A stretch of DNA of 64,000 nucleotides. Source: Trinickia acidisoli (GTDB lineage: Bacteria; Pseudomonadota; Gammaproteobacteria; Burkholderiales; Burkholderiaceae). Of this stretch, positions 17,959 through 27,231 are shown piece after piece. Both the position numbers and the translations under genes were made by a program. The notes under the pieces are model-generated. The model saw nothing but the letters and a program-made list of their open reading frames with translations. It had not been told where the DNA came from and did not search any database. The stretch is from positions 372,001 to 436,000 of the forward strand of contig NZ_JAFLRG010000001.1 of NCBI RefSeq assembly GCF_017315725.1. The letters are read 5' to 3'. How positions within the stretch are numbered: the stretch's first letter is position 1; each line of letters begins with the position of its first letter.

Positions 17959-19031
17959 TTACCGTCAACGTCGATTTAGGCGAACGCTCCTACCCGATCC
18001 GCATCGGCGCCGATCTGATCGGCCACACCGATTTATTCGCGCCGCACATCGCCGGCTCTTTTGTCACGATCGTCACGAACGAGACCGTCGAGCCCCTCTA
18101 CGGCGAGTTGCTGCGCGCAGCGCTCGCGCCGCTCGGCAAGCAGGTATCGACGGTTGTCTTACCCGATGGCGAAGTGTTCAAGAACTGGGAAACGCTGAAC
18201 CGAATCTTCGATGGGCTGCTGGGCGGGCAGGCCGACCGCAAAACGACGCTGATCGCGCTCGGCGGCGGCGTTATCGGCGACATGACCGGGTTCGCCGCGG
18301 CCTGCTACATGCGCGGCGTGCCGTTCATCCAAGTTCCCACGACGTTGCTGTCGCAGGTCGACTCGTCCGTGGGCGGCAAGACGGGCATCAATCATCCGCT
18401 CGGCAAGAACATGATCGGCGCGTTCTACCAGCCGCAAGCCGTCATTGCCGACATCGGCGCGCTGCGCACGCTGCCCGAGCGCGAACTGGCCGCCGGTATT
18501 GCCGAAATCATCAAGACCGCGGCGATTGCAGACGCCGCGTTCTTCGAATGGCTGGAGCAAAACATCGACGCGCTGAACCGCCGCGACCCTGACGCGCTCG
18601 CGCATGCCGTCAAACGGTCGTGCGAAGTGAAGGCGTCGGTCGTCTCGGCCGACGAGCGCGAGAGCGGGTTGCGGGCCATTCTGAACTTCGGCCATACGTT
18701 CGGTCATGCGATCGAAGCGGGGCTCGGCTATGGCGAATGGCTGCATGGCGAGGCCGTCGGGTGCGGTATGGTGATGGCCGCCGATCTGTCGGTGCGCCTC
18801 GGTCATCTCGACGAAGCCGTGCGCAGGCGGCTCGTTTCCGTGATTGCGGCGGCGCGGCTGCCGACCCGGGCGCCCGCGCTAGGCGATACGCGCTATATCG
18901 ATCTCATGAAAGTCGACAAGAAGGCCGAGGCGGGGGCGATCAAGTTCATCCTGCTGAAACAACTGGGCGAGACGCTGATGACCGATGTCCCGGACCACGC
19001 ACTGCGAGCGACGCTCGCCGCGTGCCTTTGA
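17955..19031 (+). CDS. aroB: 3-dehydroquinate synthase
   Basis: AroB converts DAHP to 3-dehydroquinate, the second shikimate step, using NAD and a divalent metal. The 358-residue product shows [14 protein letters not shown], the [19 protein letters not shown] segment and the metal ligands in the [12 protein letters not shown] and HGEAV blocks. The ATG at 17955 overlaps the aroK stop; a longer in-frame upstream opening lies inside aroK and is not used. Length and motifs are complete. Confidence 0.96.
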   Translation: MITVNVDLGERSYPIRIGADLIGHTDLFAPHIAGSFVTIVTNETVEPLYGELLRAALAPLGKQVSTVVLPDGEVFKNWETLNRIFDGLLGGQADRKTTLIALGGGVIGDMTGFAAACYMRGVPFIQVPTTLLSQVDSSVGGKTGINHPLGKNMIGAFYQPQAVIADIGALRTLPERELAAGIAEIIKTAAIADAAFFEWLEQNIDALNRRDPDALAHAVKRSCEVKASVVSADERESGLRAILNFGHTFGHAIEAGLGYGEWLHGEAVGCGMVMAADLSVRLGHLDEAVRRRLVSVIAAARLPTRAPALGDTRYIDLMKVDKKAEAGAIKFILLKQLGETLMTDVPDHALRATLAACL

Positions 19032-19079
19032 GTCAAACACTGCCGGCACGCCGCGCAGAGGCGACGCAGGAGGGAAACG

Positions 19080-20303
19080 ATGAGCGACAGGGCCGATCCA
19101 GCGCAGGCTTGCGTGGCGGGTGCCTCGGCGGGCGGTGAGCCGCACGCTGCGCTCGTCGGGCCGCCGACGGTCGCCATGCTCGAGGGGCACCTCGCCCCTT
19201 ACGCCGCGCACTCCGCCCAGTCGCGCGGCCGTCGCTTCCCGGAAGCGCCGCCCTCGGCGCGTACCGAATTCCAACGCGACCGCGACCGCATCGTCCACTC
19301 CACGGCGTTCCGGCGTCTCGAATACAAGACGCAAGTTTTCGTCAATCACGAAGGCGACCTGTTTCGCACAAGGCTCACGCACAGCTTGGAGGTGGCGCAG
19401 ATCGCCCGATCGGTGGCGCGCAATCTGTGCGTGAACGAAGATCTCGTCGAAGCCATTTCGCTCGCGCACGACCTTGGGCATACCCCTTTCGGTCATGCGG
19501 GACAAGATGCATTGAACGAATGCATGCGCGAGCATGGCGGTTTCGAACACAATCTGCAAAGCCTTGCCGTCGTCGACGAGCTCGAGGAGCACTACGGCGG
19601 CTTCGACGGGCTCAATCTCTGTTTCGAGACGCGCGAAGGCATTTTGAAGCATTGCTCTCGTGAGAACGCGCTCAGGCTCGGCGAGCTCGGCGAGCGTTTT
19701 CTGACCGGCAAGCGCCCGTCGCTCGAGGCGCAAATCGCGAATATTGCCGACGAAATCGCCTACAACAACCATGACGTCGACGACGGCTTGCGCTCGGGCT
19801 TACTCACGATCGAGCAGCTCGCGCAGGTCGAGCTCTGGCAGACGCATCACGACGAGGCCAAGCGCGAGCACGCTCAACTCGATGGCCGCCGGATCGTGCA
19901 CGAGACGGTGCGCCGGATGATCAACACGCTCATCGTCGATCTCATCGAAACGACGCGGCAAAATCTCGCCGCGCATGCGCCCGCATCGCTCGACGCCGTG
20001 CGATCGGCGCCCCCGCTCGTCGCGCACAGCGGCGCCGTCGCGGCGCAGGCCGCCGAATTGAAGCGGTTCCTGTTCAAGAATCTGTATCGGCATTACCGCG
20101 TCATGCGCATGTCGAGCAAGGCGCGGCGTGTCATCCGAGGATTGTTCGAGGCGTTCAGCGAAGATCCGCGCCTGTTGCCGCCGGCCTACCTGGCCGAGGA
20201 CGAGGCGGCGCAGCCGCGTCTCATCGCCCATTACATCGCCGGGATGACCGACCGTTACGCGCTGAAAGAATATCAACGTTTGTTTGTCATCAACGATAAC
20301 TAG
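19080..20303 (+). CDS. dgt: Deoxyguanosinetriphosphate triphosphohydrolase-like protein
   Basis: This 407-residue HD-domain enzyme belongs to the dGTPase family, which hydrolyses dNTPs to nucleosides and triphosphate. The HD metal site is visible as [13 protein letters not shown] and [14 protein letters not shown], and the N-terminal [20 protein letters not shown] block is typical. It is shorter than enteric Dgt, so it fits the dGTPase-like branch, and its substrate preference cannot be read from the sequence. The start is supported by AGGAGGG eight bases upstream. It follows aroB by 48 bases, the common betaproteobacterial order. Confidence 0.92.
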   Translation: MSDRADPAQACVAGASAGGEPHAALVGPPTVAMLEGHLAPYAAHSAQSRGRRFPEAPPSARTEFQRDRDRIVHSTAFRRLEYKTQVFVNHEGDLFRTRLTHSLEVAQIARSVARNLCVNEDLVEAISLAHDLGHTPFGHAGQDALNECMREHGGFEHNLQSLAVVDELEEHYGGFDGLNLCFETREGILKHCSRENALRLGELGERFLTGKRPSLEAQIANIADEIAYNNHDVDDGLRSGLLTIEQLAQVELWQTHHDEAKREHAQLDGRRIVHETVRRMINTLIVDLIETTRQNLAAHAPASLDAVRSAPPLVAHSGAVAAQAAELKRFLFKNLYRHYRVMRMSSKARRVIRGLFEAFSEDPRLLPPAYLAEDEAAQPRLIAHYIAGMTDRYALKEYQRLFVINDN

Positions 20304-20394
20304 AATCCGGGCCCGACTGGATGAAAACGTTACCACTCCGGTAATCGGGGCGGCGCGACGCCCAGCTCGACACGGGTTTACCTTAGGAGACTCA

Positions 20395-21729
20395 ATGATG
20401 AAAGGTTACAAGACGCTGGTTCGTTCGCTGGCGCTCGGGGGAGCGCTGCTCATCGGCGTAAGCCATGTCGCGTGGGCGGCGACGGAGATTCAGTTTTGGC
20501 ATGCGATGGAAGCGGCGCTGGGCGAGCGCTTGAACGACATCGCCAACGATTTCAACCAATCGCAAAGCGACTACAAGATCGTGCCCGTCTTCAAGGGCAC
20601 CTACGACCAAACGCTCGCGGCCGGCATTGCGGCTTATCGCAGCGGCAATGCGCCGGCGATCCTGCAGGTGTACGAAGTGGGCACGGCCACGATGATGGCG
20701 GCGAAAAAGGCCGTCGTGCCTGTCACGGAAGTTTTCAAGCAAGCGGGTGTGCCGCTCGATCAAAAGGCATTCGTGCCGACGATCGCGAGCTACTACAGCG
20801 ACGCCAAGACGGGCGAACTCGTCGCGATGCCTTTCAACAGCTCGACGCCGGTTCTCTACTACAACAAGGACGCTTTCAAGAAGGCCGGGCTCGATCCCAA
20901 TACGCCGCCCAAGACGTGGGACGAAGTGCGGGCCGATGCCAAGAAACTGAAGGCGTCTGGAATGTCTTGCGGCTTCACGACGGGCTGGCAAGGCTGGATT
21001 CAGCTCGAAAACTACAGCGCGTGGCACGCGTTGCCGTTCGCCACCGAGAACAACGGATTCGACGGCCTCGATGCGCAGCTCGAATTCAACAAGCCGCAAC
21101 AGATCGCTCATATCCAGTTCTTGCAGGATATGGTCAAGGAAGGCACGTTCACGTATGTGGGCCGCAAGGACGAAGCGGTCTCGAAATTCTATAGCGGCGA
21201 TTGCGGCATCCTCACGAACTCGTCGGGTTCGCTGGCCACGATTCGCAAGTATGCGAAATTCGATTTCGGCACGGGCATGATGCCCTATGACGCGAACGTG
21301 AAGGGCGCGCCGCAGAACGCGATCATCGGCGGTGCGAGCCTGTGGGTGCTCGCGGGCAAGGACCCGAACGTCTACAAGGGCGTCGCGAAATTCCTGGCCT
21401 ACTTGTCTTCGCCGGCCGTAGCGGCGAAGTGGCATGAGGATACGGGCTACCTGCCCGTGACGACGGCCGCTTACGACCTCGCCCGCAGTCAAGGTTTCTA
21501 TGCGAAGAATCCCGGCGCCGATACGGCGATCAAGCAGATGTTGAACAAGCCGCCGCTGCCTTACACGAAGGGTCTGCGTCTGGGCAACATGCCGCAGATT
21601 CGCACGGTCGTCGACGAAGAGCTCGAACAGGTGTGGGCACAGAAGAAGACGCCGAAGGCTGCGCTGGATTCGGCCGTCGCCCGCGGCAACGAGCTATTGC
21701 GGCGGTTCCAGCAATCGGCTCAGGAGTGA
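20395..21729 (+). CDS. ugpB: Glycerol-3-phosphate ABC transporter, periplasmic binding protein UgpB
   Basis: UgpB captures sn-glycerol-3-phosphate and glycerophosphocholine for import. The 444-residue product has a signal peptide (residues about 1-28, ending HVAWA). The family-1 extracellular solute-binding fold follows, with [37 protein letters not shown], and PPKTWDEV then [13 protein letters not shown], close to E. coli UgpB. TAGGAGA lies just upstream of the ATG at 20395. A strong stem-loop after the gene probably keeps its message more abundant than that of the permease genes. I found no clear Pho box upstream. Confidence 0.94.
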   Translation: MMKGYKTLVRSLALGGALLIGVSHVAWAATEIQFWHAMEAALGERLNDIANDFNQSQSDYKIVPVFKGTYDQTLAAGIAAYRSGNAPAILQVYEVGTATMMAAKKAVVPVTEVFKQAGVPLDQKAFVPTIASYYSDAKTGELVAMPFNSSTPVLYYNKDAFKKAGLDPNTPPKTWDEVRADAKKLKASGMSCGFTTGWQGWIQLENYSAWHALPFATENNGFDGLDAQLEFNKPQQIAHIQFLQDMVKEGTFTYVGRKDEAVSKFYSGDCGILTNSSGSLATIRKYAKFDFGTGMMPYDANVKGAPQNAIIGGASLWVLAGKDPNVYKGVAKFLAYLSSPAVAAKWHEDTGYLPVTTAAYDLARSQGFYAKNPGADTAIKQMLNKPPLPYTKGLRLGNMPQIRTVVDEELEQVWAQKKTPKAALDSAVARGNELLRRFQQSAQE

Positions 21730-21814
21730 CCGGCCGCGCGCTCTGACGCCGACACGCGCGTTGCGACGTGCGGCGGTCCGCTCCGACCTGCCACGTCGCT
21801 ACTTGCTTTTCGAC

Positions 21815-21850
21815 CCGTCATTCGCTTTGTTTCAGGCAAGCGAATGACGG
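21815..21850 (+). promoter_or_regulatory. Perfect 13-bp intercistronic stem-loop between ugpB and ugpA
   Basis: CCGTCATTCGCTT at 21815-21827 is perfectly complementary to AAGCGAATGACGG at 21838-21850, with a 10-base loop. No T run follows, so it is not a standard terminator. Its place, between a binding-protein gene and its permease genes, is where hairpins protect the upstream message from 3' exonucleases, as in malE-malF. A role as a partial terminator is also possible. Confidence 0.6.
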
Positions 21851-21875
21851 TGCGGTACACGACCGACCGACCCCT

Positions 21876-22760
21876 ATGCACGAACGATCCCGTTTTGCTG
21901 CGAGCGCGTTGCCTTACCTGCTGATCGCGCCGCAAATCGTCATCACCGCGCTATTCTTTCTCTGGCCGGCCGGCGTCGCGCTTTGGCAATCGACGCAAAT
22001 GCAAGATGCGTTCGGCACGTCGAGCGAATTCGTCGGTCTCGCGAATTTCACACAGCTATTCGCCGATCCGCTCTATCTCGCCTCGTTCAAGACGACGCTC
22101 GTCTTCAGCACGCTCGTCACGGTGTCGGGGCTCGTCATCTCGCTGCTGCTCGCGGCTTGCGCCGACCGCGTGACGCGCGGCGCGAAGGCTTACCGCACGC
22201 TGCTCATTTGGCCGTATGCCGTGGCGCCCGCTATCGCCGCGGTGCTGTGGGCATTTTTGTTCAACCCGAGCATCGGGATCATCACCTACGCGCTGGCCAA
22301 GGGCGGCATCGTCTGGAACCATGCGCTGAACGGCACGCAGGCGATGACGCTCGTCGTGATCGCGTCGGTTTGGAAACAGGTCAGCTACAACTTTTTATTC
22401 TTTTACGCCGGGCTGCAGGCGATTCCGCGCTCGCTGATCGAAGCCGCGGCCATCGACGGCGCGGGGCCCGTGCGCCGCTTCTTCGGCATCGCGCTACCGC
22501 TGCTGTCGCCGACCACGTTTTTTCTGGTCGTCGTCAACGTGGTCTACGCGTTCTTCGATACGTTCCCCGTGATCGACGCGGCGACGGGCGGCGGCCCCGC
22601 GCAGGCCACGAAGACGCTGATCTACAAGATCTTCACCGAAGGCTTTCAAGGGCTCGACATCGGCAGCTCGGGCGCGCAGTCGGTCGTGCTGATGGCGATC
22701 GTCGTCGGCTTGACCGTGATCCAGTTTCGGTTCATCGAACGCAAGGTGCAATACTCATGA
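21876..22760 (+). CDS. ugpA: Glycerol-3-phosphate ABC transporter permease UgpA
   Basis: UgpA is one of the two membrane subunits of the glycerol-3-phosphate importer. The 294-residue product has six membrane segments and the EAA loop [21 protein letters not shown], which docks on the ATPase. The ATG at 21876 gives the family-typical start [19 protein letters not shown]; in-frame codons upstream lie across the intercistronic hairpin region and are not used. The stop overlaps the ugpE ATG. Confidence 0.93.
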   Translation: MHERSRFAASALPYLLIAPQIVITALFFLWPAGVALWQSTQMQDAFGTSSEFVGLANFTQLFADPLYLASFKTTLVFSTLVTVSGLVISLLLAACADRVTRGAKAYRTLLIWPYAVAPAIAAVLWAFLFNPSIGIITYALAKGGIVWNHALNGTQAMTLVVIASVWKQVSYNFLFFYAGLQAIPRSLIEAAAIDGAGPVRRFFGIALPLLSPTTFFLVVVNVVYAFFDTFPVIDAATGGGPAQATKTLIYKIFTEGFQGLDIGSSGAQSVVLMAIVVGLTVIQFRFIERKVQYS

Positions 22761-23602
22761 TCGAAAATCGCAAGGGCTTCGATCTCTTCTGCCATGCCGT
22801 CCTGATCGTCGGCGTCGCGCTCGTCGCGTTTCCCGTCTACGTCGCATTCTGTGCCGCGACGATGAGCGAGCACGAAGTCTTCACGGTGCCGCTCTCGCTC
22901 GTGCCGAGCACGCATCTGATCGAAAACGTCGTCAACGTCTGGTCGCATGGCAGCGGCAATGCGGCGAGCCCGTTCGGCCGCATGCTGCTCAACAGCTTCG
23001 TGATGGCGCTCGCGATCTCCGTCGGCAAGATCGCCGTGTCGATCATTTCGGCTTATGCCATCGTCTTTTTTCGGTTCCCGTTTCGCAACACGGCGTTTTG
23101 GCTGATCTTCATCACGCTGATGCTTCCCGTCGAAGTGCGGATCTTTCCGACCGTGCAGGTCGTCTCGTCGATGCATCTCACGAACACCTATGCGGGCCTG
23201 ACGCTGCCGCTCATCGCCTCGGCGACGGCAACGTTTCTCTTCCGTCAGTTCTTCCTGACGCTCCCCGATGAGTTGATGGATGCCGCGCGCATCGACGGTG
23301 CGGGCCCGCTGCGCTTCTTTCGCGACGTGGTGTTGCCGCTGTCGAAGACGAACATCGCGGCGCTGTTCGTCATCACGTTCATCTACGGCTGGAATCAGTA
23401 TCTCTGGCCGATTTTGATAACGAACCAGCAGTCGCTGACAACGGCCGTCGTCGGCATCAAATCGATGATCGCCAGCGGCGACACCGCGACGGAATGGCAC
23501 CTCGTCATGGCCGCGACGCTGCTCGCCATGTTGCCGCCGCTCGTCGTCGTCATCGCGATGCAGCGCTGGTTCGTGCGCGGGCTCGTCGACGCGGAAAAAT
23601 AA
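22757..23602 (+). CDS. ugpE: Glycerol-3-phosphate ABC transporter permease UgpE
   Basis: UgpE is the second permease subunit. The 281-residue product has six membrane segments and the EAA loop [20 protein letters not shown]. Its ATG at 22757 overlaps the ugpA stop (ATGA), so translation is coupled. The C-terminus [13 protein letters not shown] resembles the MalG/UgpE end. It is followed 19 bases later by ugpC. Confidence 0.94.
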   Translation: MIENRKGFDLFCHAVLIVGVALVAFPVYVAFCAATMSEHEVFTVPLSLVPSTHLIENVVNVWSHGSGNAASPFGRMLLNSFVMALAISVGKIAVSIISAYAIVFFRFPFRNTAFWLIFITLMLPVEVRIFPTVQVVSSMHLTNTYAGLTLPLIASATATFLFRQFFLTLPDELMDAARIDGAGPLRFFRDVVLPLSKTNIAALFVITFIYGWNQYLWPILITNQQSLTTAVVGIKSMIASGDTATEWHLVMAATLLAMLPPLVVVIAMQRWFVRGLVDAEK

Positions 23603-23621
23603 ACCAAGAGGAATTACGGGC

Positions 23622-24707
23622 ATGTCAGGGCTGACTCTGAAGGGCGTGCGCAAGACGTACGACGGTAAGCAGTTCGTGTTGCACGGCATCGACATCGCCG
23701 TGACCGACGGCGAATTCGTCGTGCTGGTGGGGCCATCGGGATGCGGGAAGTCGACGCTGCTGCGCATGGTGGCGGGGCTCGAGAGCGTGTCCGAGGGCGA
23801 CATCGAGATCGGCGGGCGCGTCGTCAACAAACTCGAGCCGAAGGACCGCGACATCGCGATGGTCTTTCAGAATTACGCGCTCTACCCGCACATGAGCGTG
23901 CGGGAAAACATGTCGTATGGGCTCAAGATTCGCGGGATCGCGCGCGAGACGATCGAGGCGCGCGTGACGGCGGCCGCGAAGATTCTCGAACTCGAGCCGC
24001 TGCTTGCGCGCAGACCGCGCGAACTCTCGGGCGGCCAGCGGCAACGCGTGGCGATGGGGCGTGCGATCGTGCGCGAGCCGTCGGTGTTTCTGTTCGACGA
24101 GCCGCTATCGAATCTGGACGCGAAGCTGCGCGTCCAGATGCGCCTCGAAATTCAACGTCTGCACGCACGGCTTGCGACGACGAGCCTGTACGTGACGCAC
24201 GACCAAATCGAGGCGATGACGCTCGCGCAGCGCGTGATCGTCATGAATCGCGGCCACGCGGAACAGATAGGCGCGCCGACGCAGGTCTACGAGCGGCCCG
24301 CCACCGTGTTCGTCGCGAGCTTCATCGGCTCGCCCGCCATGAACCTGCTCTCGGGCACGTTGAGCCCGGACGGCGCGACGTTCGAAGTGGCCGGCGGCGG
24401 CCCCGCGCTGACGGTGGCCGGCGCGGCCGGCGTCGGGCGCGAGATCGCCGGCGGGCGGGAATGGATTCTCGGGATTCGTCCTGAGCACATGGCGCCGCGC
24501 GCCGGGTGCGGGCAGGCGTTGCTCGCTGTCGAATCGTGCGAGTTGCTGGGCGCCGATAATCTGATTCACGGCCGCTGGGGCTCGCACGACGTCACCGTGC
24601 GGCTCGCGCACGCGCATCGGCCGCAGCGCGGCGAAACCGTGCCGGCCGCGTTGCCGCTCGAGCATTTGCATTTCTTCGATCCGGCAACGGGCAAACGCGC
24701 GTTTTGA
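23622..24707 (+). CDS. ugpC: Glycerol-3-phosphate ABC transporter ATP-binding protein UgpC
   Basis: UgpC powers the importer. The 361-residue product has the Walker A motif GPSGCGKST, the Q-loop [13 protein letters not shown], the signature [14 protein letters not shown] and the Walker [19 protein letters not shown]-terminal OB-fold/TOBE regulatory region lies from about residue 240, as in MalK-type ATPases. AGAGGAATTACGG precedes the ATG. It closes the ugpBAEC set; ugpQ follows after an octamer repeat. Confidence 0.95.
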   Translation: MSGLTLKGVRKTYDGKQFVLHGIDIAVTDGEFVVLVGPSGCGKSTLLRMVAGLESVSEGDIEIGGRVVNKLEPKDRDIAMVFQNYALYPHMSVRENMSYGLKIRGIARETIEARVTAAAKILELEPLLARRPRELSGGQRQRVAMGRAIVREPSVFLFDEPLSNLDAKLRVQMRLEIQRLHARLATTSLYVTHDQIEAMTLAQRVIVMNRGHAEQIGAPTQVYERPATVFVASFIGSPAMNLLSGTLSPDGATFEVAGGGPALTVAGAAGVGREIAGGREWILGIRPEHMAPRAGCGQALLAVESCELLGADNLIHGRWGSHDVTVRLAHAHRPQRGETVPAALPLEHLHFFDPATGKRAF

Positions 24708-24759
24708 ACGAGCGCTGAACGAACGCGCGTCGCCGGTCCAAGCCGGCGACGCGCAATTC

Positions 24760-24855
24760 GGTAACTCGGTAACTCGGTAACTCGGTAACTCGGTAACTCG
24801 GTAACTCGGTAACTCGGTAACTCGGTAACTCGGTAACTCGGTAACTCGGTAACTC
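24760..24855 (+). repeat. Twelve perfect tandem copies of the octamer GGTAACTC
   Basis: Bases 24760-24855 are exactly 12 copies of GGTAACTC, with partial copies at both edges. The array fills most of the 173-base ugpC-ugpQ gap and ends 25 bases before the ugpQ ATG and just upstream of its GCGGGAGGG binding site. Perfect octamer repeats of this kind gain and lose copies by slipped-strand mispairing. Since the unit is not a multiple of three but lies outside the coding frame, any effect would be on spacing, transcription or RNA structure. Confidence 0.95.
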
Positions 24856-24880
24856 GGAAAGCGGGAGGGACGGCCCAGCC

Positions 24881-25657
24881 ATGACGACAAGCACGACCCC
24901 ATCGACGGCTCGCCTGTCGGGCTGGCCGTATCCGCGGATCGTCGCGCATCGCGGCGGCGGCTCGCTCGCCCCCGAGAACACGCTGGCGGCGATCGACGTC
25001 GGCGCTAGGCGCGGCCTGAAGATGATCGAGTTCGACGCGAAGCTTTCGGCTGACGACGTCGTGTTCCTACTCCACGACGACACGGTCGATCGCACGTCCA
25101 ACGGCCGAGGCGCTGCCGCGTGCAAGGCTTACGACGAGCTTGCCGCGCTCGATGCCGGGGGGTGGTTCGACGCGCGCTTTCAAGGCGAGCGCATGCCGAC
25201 GCTCGCGCAAGTGCACGAGCGCTGCGCGGCCCTCGGCCTTGCCGCGAATGTCGAGATCAAGCCGTGCCCGGGCCGCGAAGCCGCGACGGGGCGGCTAGTC
25301 GCGCAAGAAGCGGCGCGTCTGTGGCCGCGCGCCGGCGTGCCGCCGCTGCTGTCTTCGTTTTCCCTCGACGCGCTGGCGGCCGCACGCGACGCGCAGCCGG
25401 AATTGCCGCGCGGGCTGTTGTTCGGCGCGGTGCCGGTCGATTGGCACGCGCAGACGGACACGCTCGCGTGCGTGTCGTTGCATGCCGATCATCGAAAGCT
25501 CGACGCGCGGCTCGTGGGCGAGATCAAGGCGGCGGGGCTCTTCATCCTTGCCTACACCGTGAACGATCCCGAACGCGCGCGAACGCTCGCGCAATGGGGC
25601 GTCGATTCGATCTGCACCGACCGTATCGATCTGATCGGCGCGAACTTTCTTTCGTGA
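24881..25657 (+). CDS. ugpQ: Glycerophosphodiester phosphodiesterase UgpQ
   Basis: UgpQ cleaves glycerophosphodiesters to glycerol-3-phosphate and an alcohol. The 258-residue cytoplasmic protein lacks a signal peptide. It shows the GDPD motifs RIVAHRGGGSLAPENT (catalytic His), IEFDAKLSADDV, FLLHDDTVDRTSNG (second His) and NVEIKPCPG, ending with AYTVNDPERARTLAQWGVDSICTD. It works on diesters brought in by UgpBAEC. The ribosome binding site GGGAGGG sits directly after the octamer repeat. Confidence 0.93.
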   Translation: MTTSTTPSTARLSGWPYPRIVAHRGGGSLAPENTLAAIDVGARRGLKMIEFDAKLSADDVVFLLHDDTVDRTSNGRGAAACKAYDELAALDAGGWFDARFQGERMPTLAQVHERCAALGLAANVEIKPCPGREAATGRLVAQEAARLWPRAGVPPLLSSFSLDALAAARDAQPELPRGLLFGAVPVDWHAQTDTLACVSLHADHRKLDARLVGEIKAAGLFILAYTVNDPERARTLAQWGVDSICTDRIDLIGANFLS

Positions 25658-25711
25658 CGCGCGTGAGGCGCGTGGCGCGCGTTGCATCGAGCGCGCGCCG
25701 TCGTTACGACA

Positions 25712-26089
25712 TCAACGGTTGCGCGCGAGCAGCCAACCGGTCAGCAGCGCGACGCCGCCGACGACAGCCATCGTCTCCCACGGGTTTTCACGAACGTAGC
25801 CTCGCGCATCGCTGAGCGTGGCGACGGCACGGCCGCGAATCGTCTCGCGTGCACCGTCGAGCCGCGCGCGCGCAGCGTCGAGGCGTTTTCTCATCTGCTC
25901 GCGCAAGACGGCGGCGTCGGCCTGCGTGCCGTCGGTCAGCGTTTCTTCCAATTCCGAGAGCAACTCGCGCATTTCGCCGCCGATGTCGTCGGCTGCGTGT
26001 CGGCTGTGCCGTGCGATGCGGCGCGCATGGCGTCCGGCGCTGTTCCAAGATGTTTCGAGTGCGTCTCGCGTATTCGGTAGTGCGGTCAT
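25712..26089 (-). CDS. DUF883 (ElaB/YqjD-type) ribosome- or membrane-associated protein
   Basis: This 125-residue protein has a long charged helical region (LLSELEETLTDGTQADAAVLREQMRKRLD...) and a single C-terminal membrane segment, WETMAVVGGVALLTGWLLARNR, preceded by the family mark ARGYVRENPW (seen here as DARGYVRENPW). These features match DUF883, which includes ElaB and YqjD. E. coli YqjD tethers ribosomes to the inner membrane in stationary phase, but that role is not shown here. The ATG at 26089 has GGAG upstream; an in-frame start at 26164 would add 25 residues with no family likeness. Confidence 0.85.
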   Translation of the reverse strand: MTALPNTRDALETSWNSAGRHARRIARHSRHAADDIGGEMRELLSELEETLTDGTQADAAVLREQMRKRLDAARARLDGARETIRGRAVATLSDARGYVRENPWETMAVVGGVALLTGWLLARNR

Positions 26090-26254
26090 GGTCGCTCCGT
26101 CGACGATGAATCGCGGGATGAACGAACCCGCGAATCCGATGCGTGGAAAACCACTTAGCCGCAACTTCGGTGCCAGGAATCCAATGCCGCGATGGGCAGT
26201 GCCGCGTGGGGAGGGACGCCGCGTAGAAAGTGTATCGGTGCGACTTCTAGACGG

Positions 26255-26290
26255 TCGAAATTACAACGCCGCCGCATCGGGGCGGCGGCG
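26255..26290 (-). terminator. Probable terminator after ompW
   Basis: On the minus strand a 9-bp perfect stem (CGCCGCCGC, 26268-26276 pairing with 26282-26290) with a 5-base loop is followed by a moderately T-rich stretch. It lies 32 bases past the ompW stop. Confidence 0.45.
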
Positions 26291-26321
26291 GATAGGCACG
26301 CGTCGAATTTCGAACTAGGCT

Positions 26322-27044
26322 TTAGAAGGCGTAGCCGATCTTCGCGTAGGTGACGATCGGGTTGAGCCTGATCTTTGCTTGCGATTGAACCGTCAAACCG
26401 AATGGTCCGGCGTTCGTCGACGTCAAGTTGGCGGTGACGCTCACCGGGATGTAAGAAATCGACAGGCCGGCGAACCAATGTTTATTGAACGAATAGTTGA
26501 AACCCGCGTTGAACACAGGCGCCCAGGAACGATCCGTCGAGACCGAGGTCGGACCGTGCAAGACGTTCGACTCGAACTCGCCGTTCGTGATTTCGGCGTC
26601 CGTGAACCAGACGCGCGTGACACCGACGCCGAGATACGGGCGGAACTTGTCCGCGGGGCTCAAGAAGTTCCATTTGACGAGCAGCGCCGGGGACCACAGC
26701 TTCGCGCTCCCGAGCTTGCCGAACGCCGAAAGCTGTCCGGTGCCGTCGATGTCGAACTTCGGCGGAATACCGAGTTCCAACTCCGTGGAGATGTGGTCGG
26801 TGACGTAGTAGCCGAGGCTGCCGCCGAATGTGTCGGAACTATCGATGCTGGCGCCGGTGTTGGGTTGATAGGCGTTCACGGGTGTGCCGCCCACGCTGAG
26901 CAGCTCCAGCGGATCGCTGCTGCTTTGAGGCGCGAAGTGGAACCACCCCGCCGTCACGTAAAACGTCCCGGCCGTTTGGGCATGAGCCGCTTGTGCGCAA
27001 GCAAACGCTGCCACGGCCGCTGTAATGGCCTGTTTTAATTTCAT
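26322..27044 (-). CDS. ompW: OmpW family outer membrane protein
   Basis: OmpW proteins are eight-stranded outer-membrane barrels with a hydrophobic side channel. The 240-residue product has a signal peptide ending AQAAHAQ and alternating barrel strands throughout. Family segments include GYYVTDHISTELELGIPPKF, FRPYLGVGVTRVWF, and AGFNYSFNKHWFAGLSISYI. It ends in a C-terminal phenylalanine (VTYAKIGYAF), as expected for recognition by the Bam machinery. GGAGGAGC precedes the start. A palindrome overlaps its predicted promoter. Confidence 0.93.
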   Translation of the reverse strand: MKLKQAITAAVAAFACAQAAHAQTAGTFYVTAGWFHFAPQSSSDPLELLSVGGTPVNAYQPNTGASIDSSDTFGGSLGYYVTDHISTELELGIPPKFDIDGTGQLSAFGKLGSAKLWSPALLVKWNFLSPADKFRPYLGVGVTRVWFTDAEITNGEFESNVLHGPTSVSTDRSWAPVFNAGFNYSFNKHWFAGLSISYIPVSVTANLTSTNAGPFGLTVQSQAKIRLNPIVTYAKIGYAF

Positions 27045-27073
27045 CTATGTGCTCCTCCATGAAAGGCCCGCCT

Positions 27074-27103
27074 ATTATGAGTAGAAGGTTTGAAACAAAC
27101 CAA
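27074..27103 (-). promoter_or_regulatory. Predicted ompW promoter with overlapping palindrome
   Basis: Read on the minus strand, TTGGTT (27103-27098) and CATAAT (27079-27074) are spaced by 18 bases, about 30 bases before the ompW start. The perfect palindrome GGTTTG-AAA-CAAACC (27087-27101, as read on +) covers the -35 edge and spacer, the place where a repressor dimer would act. Confidence 0.5.
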
Positions 27104-27231
27104 GCGCGCACGCTAGAGCATTCTCCCTAAGCGGGGCGCGTGTTCTCTCGAAGCCGCGTGCGTCTTCGCAAACGCTCGAAGCGACGCATCGTCCCTTGGG
27201 GTAATCACCAACGTACTAAACGGAATCCAGC

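Noticed and set aside
20304..20394. Pho box upstream of ugpB
   Set aside because: No pair of CTGTCA-like half-sites with the right spacing is present in the gap.
24760..24855. Possible CRISPR array
   Set aside because: The units are 8 bases with no spacers between them, so this is a simple tandem repeat.
27045..27231. Insertion-sequence ends flanking the transposase-like gene
   Set aside because: No inverted or direct repeats bracket the gene, so it is not called a mobile element.
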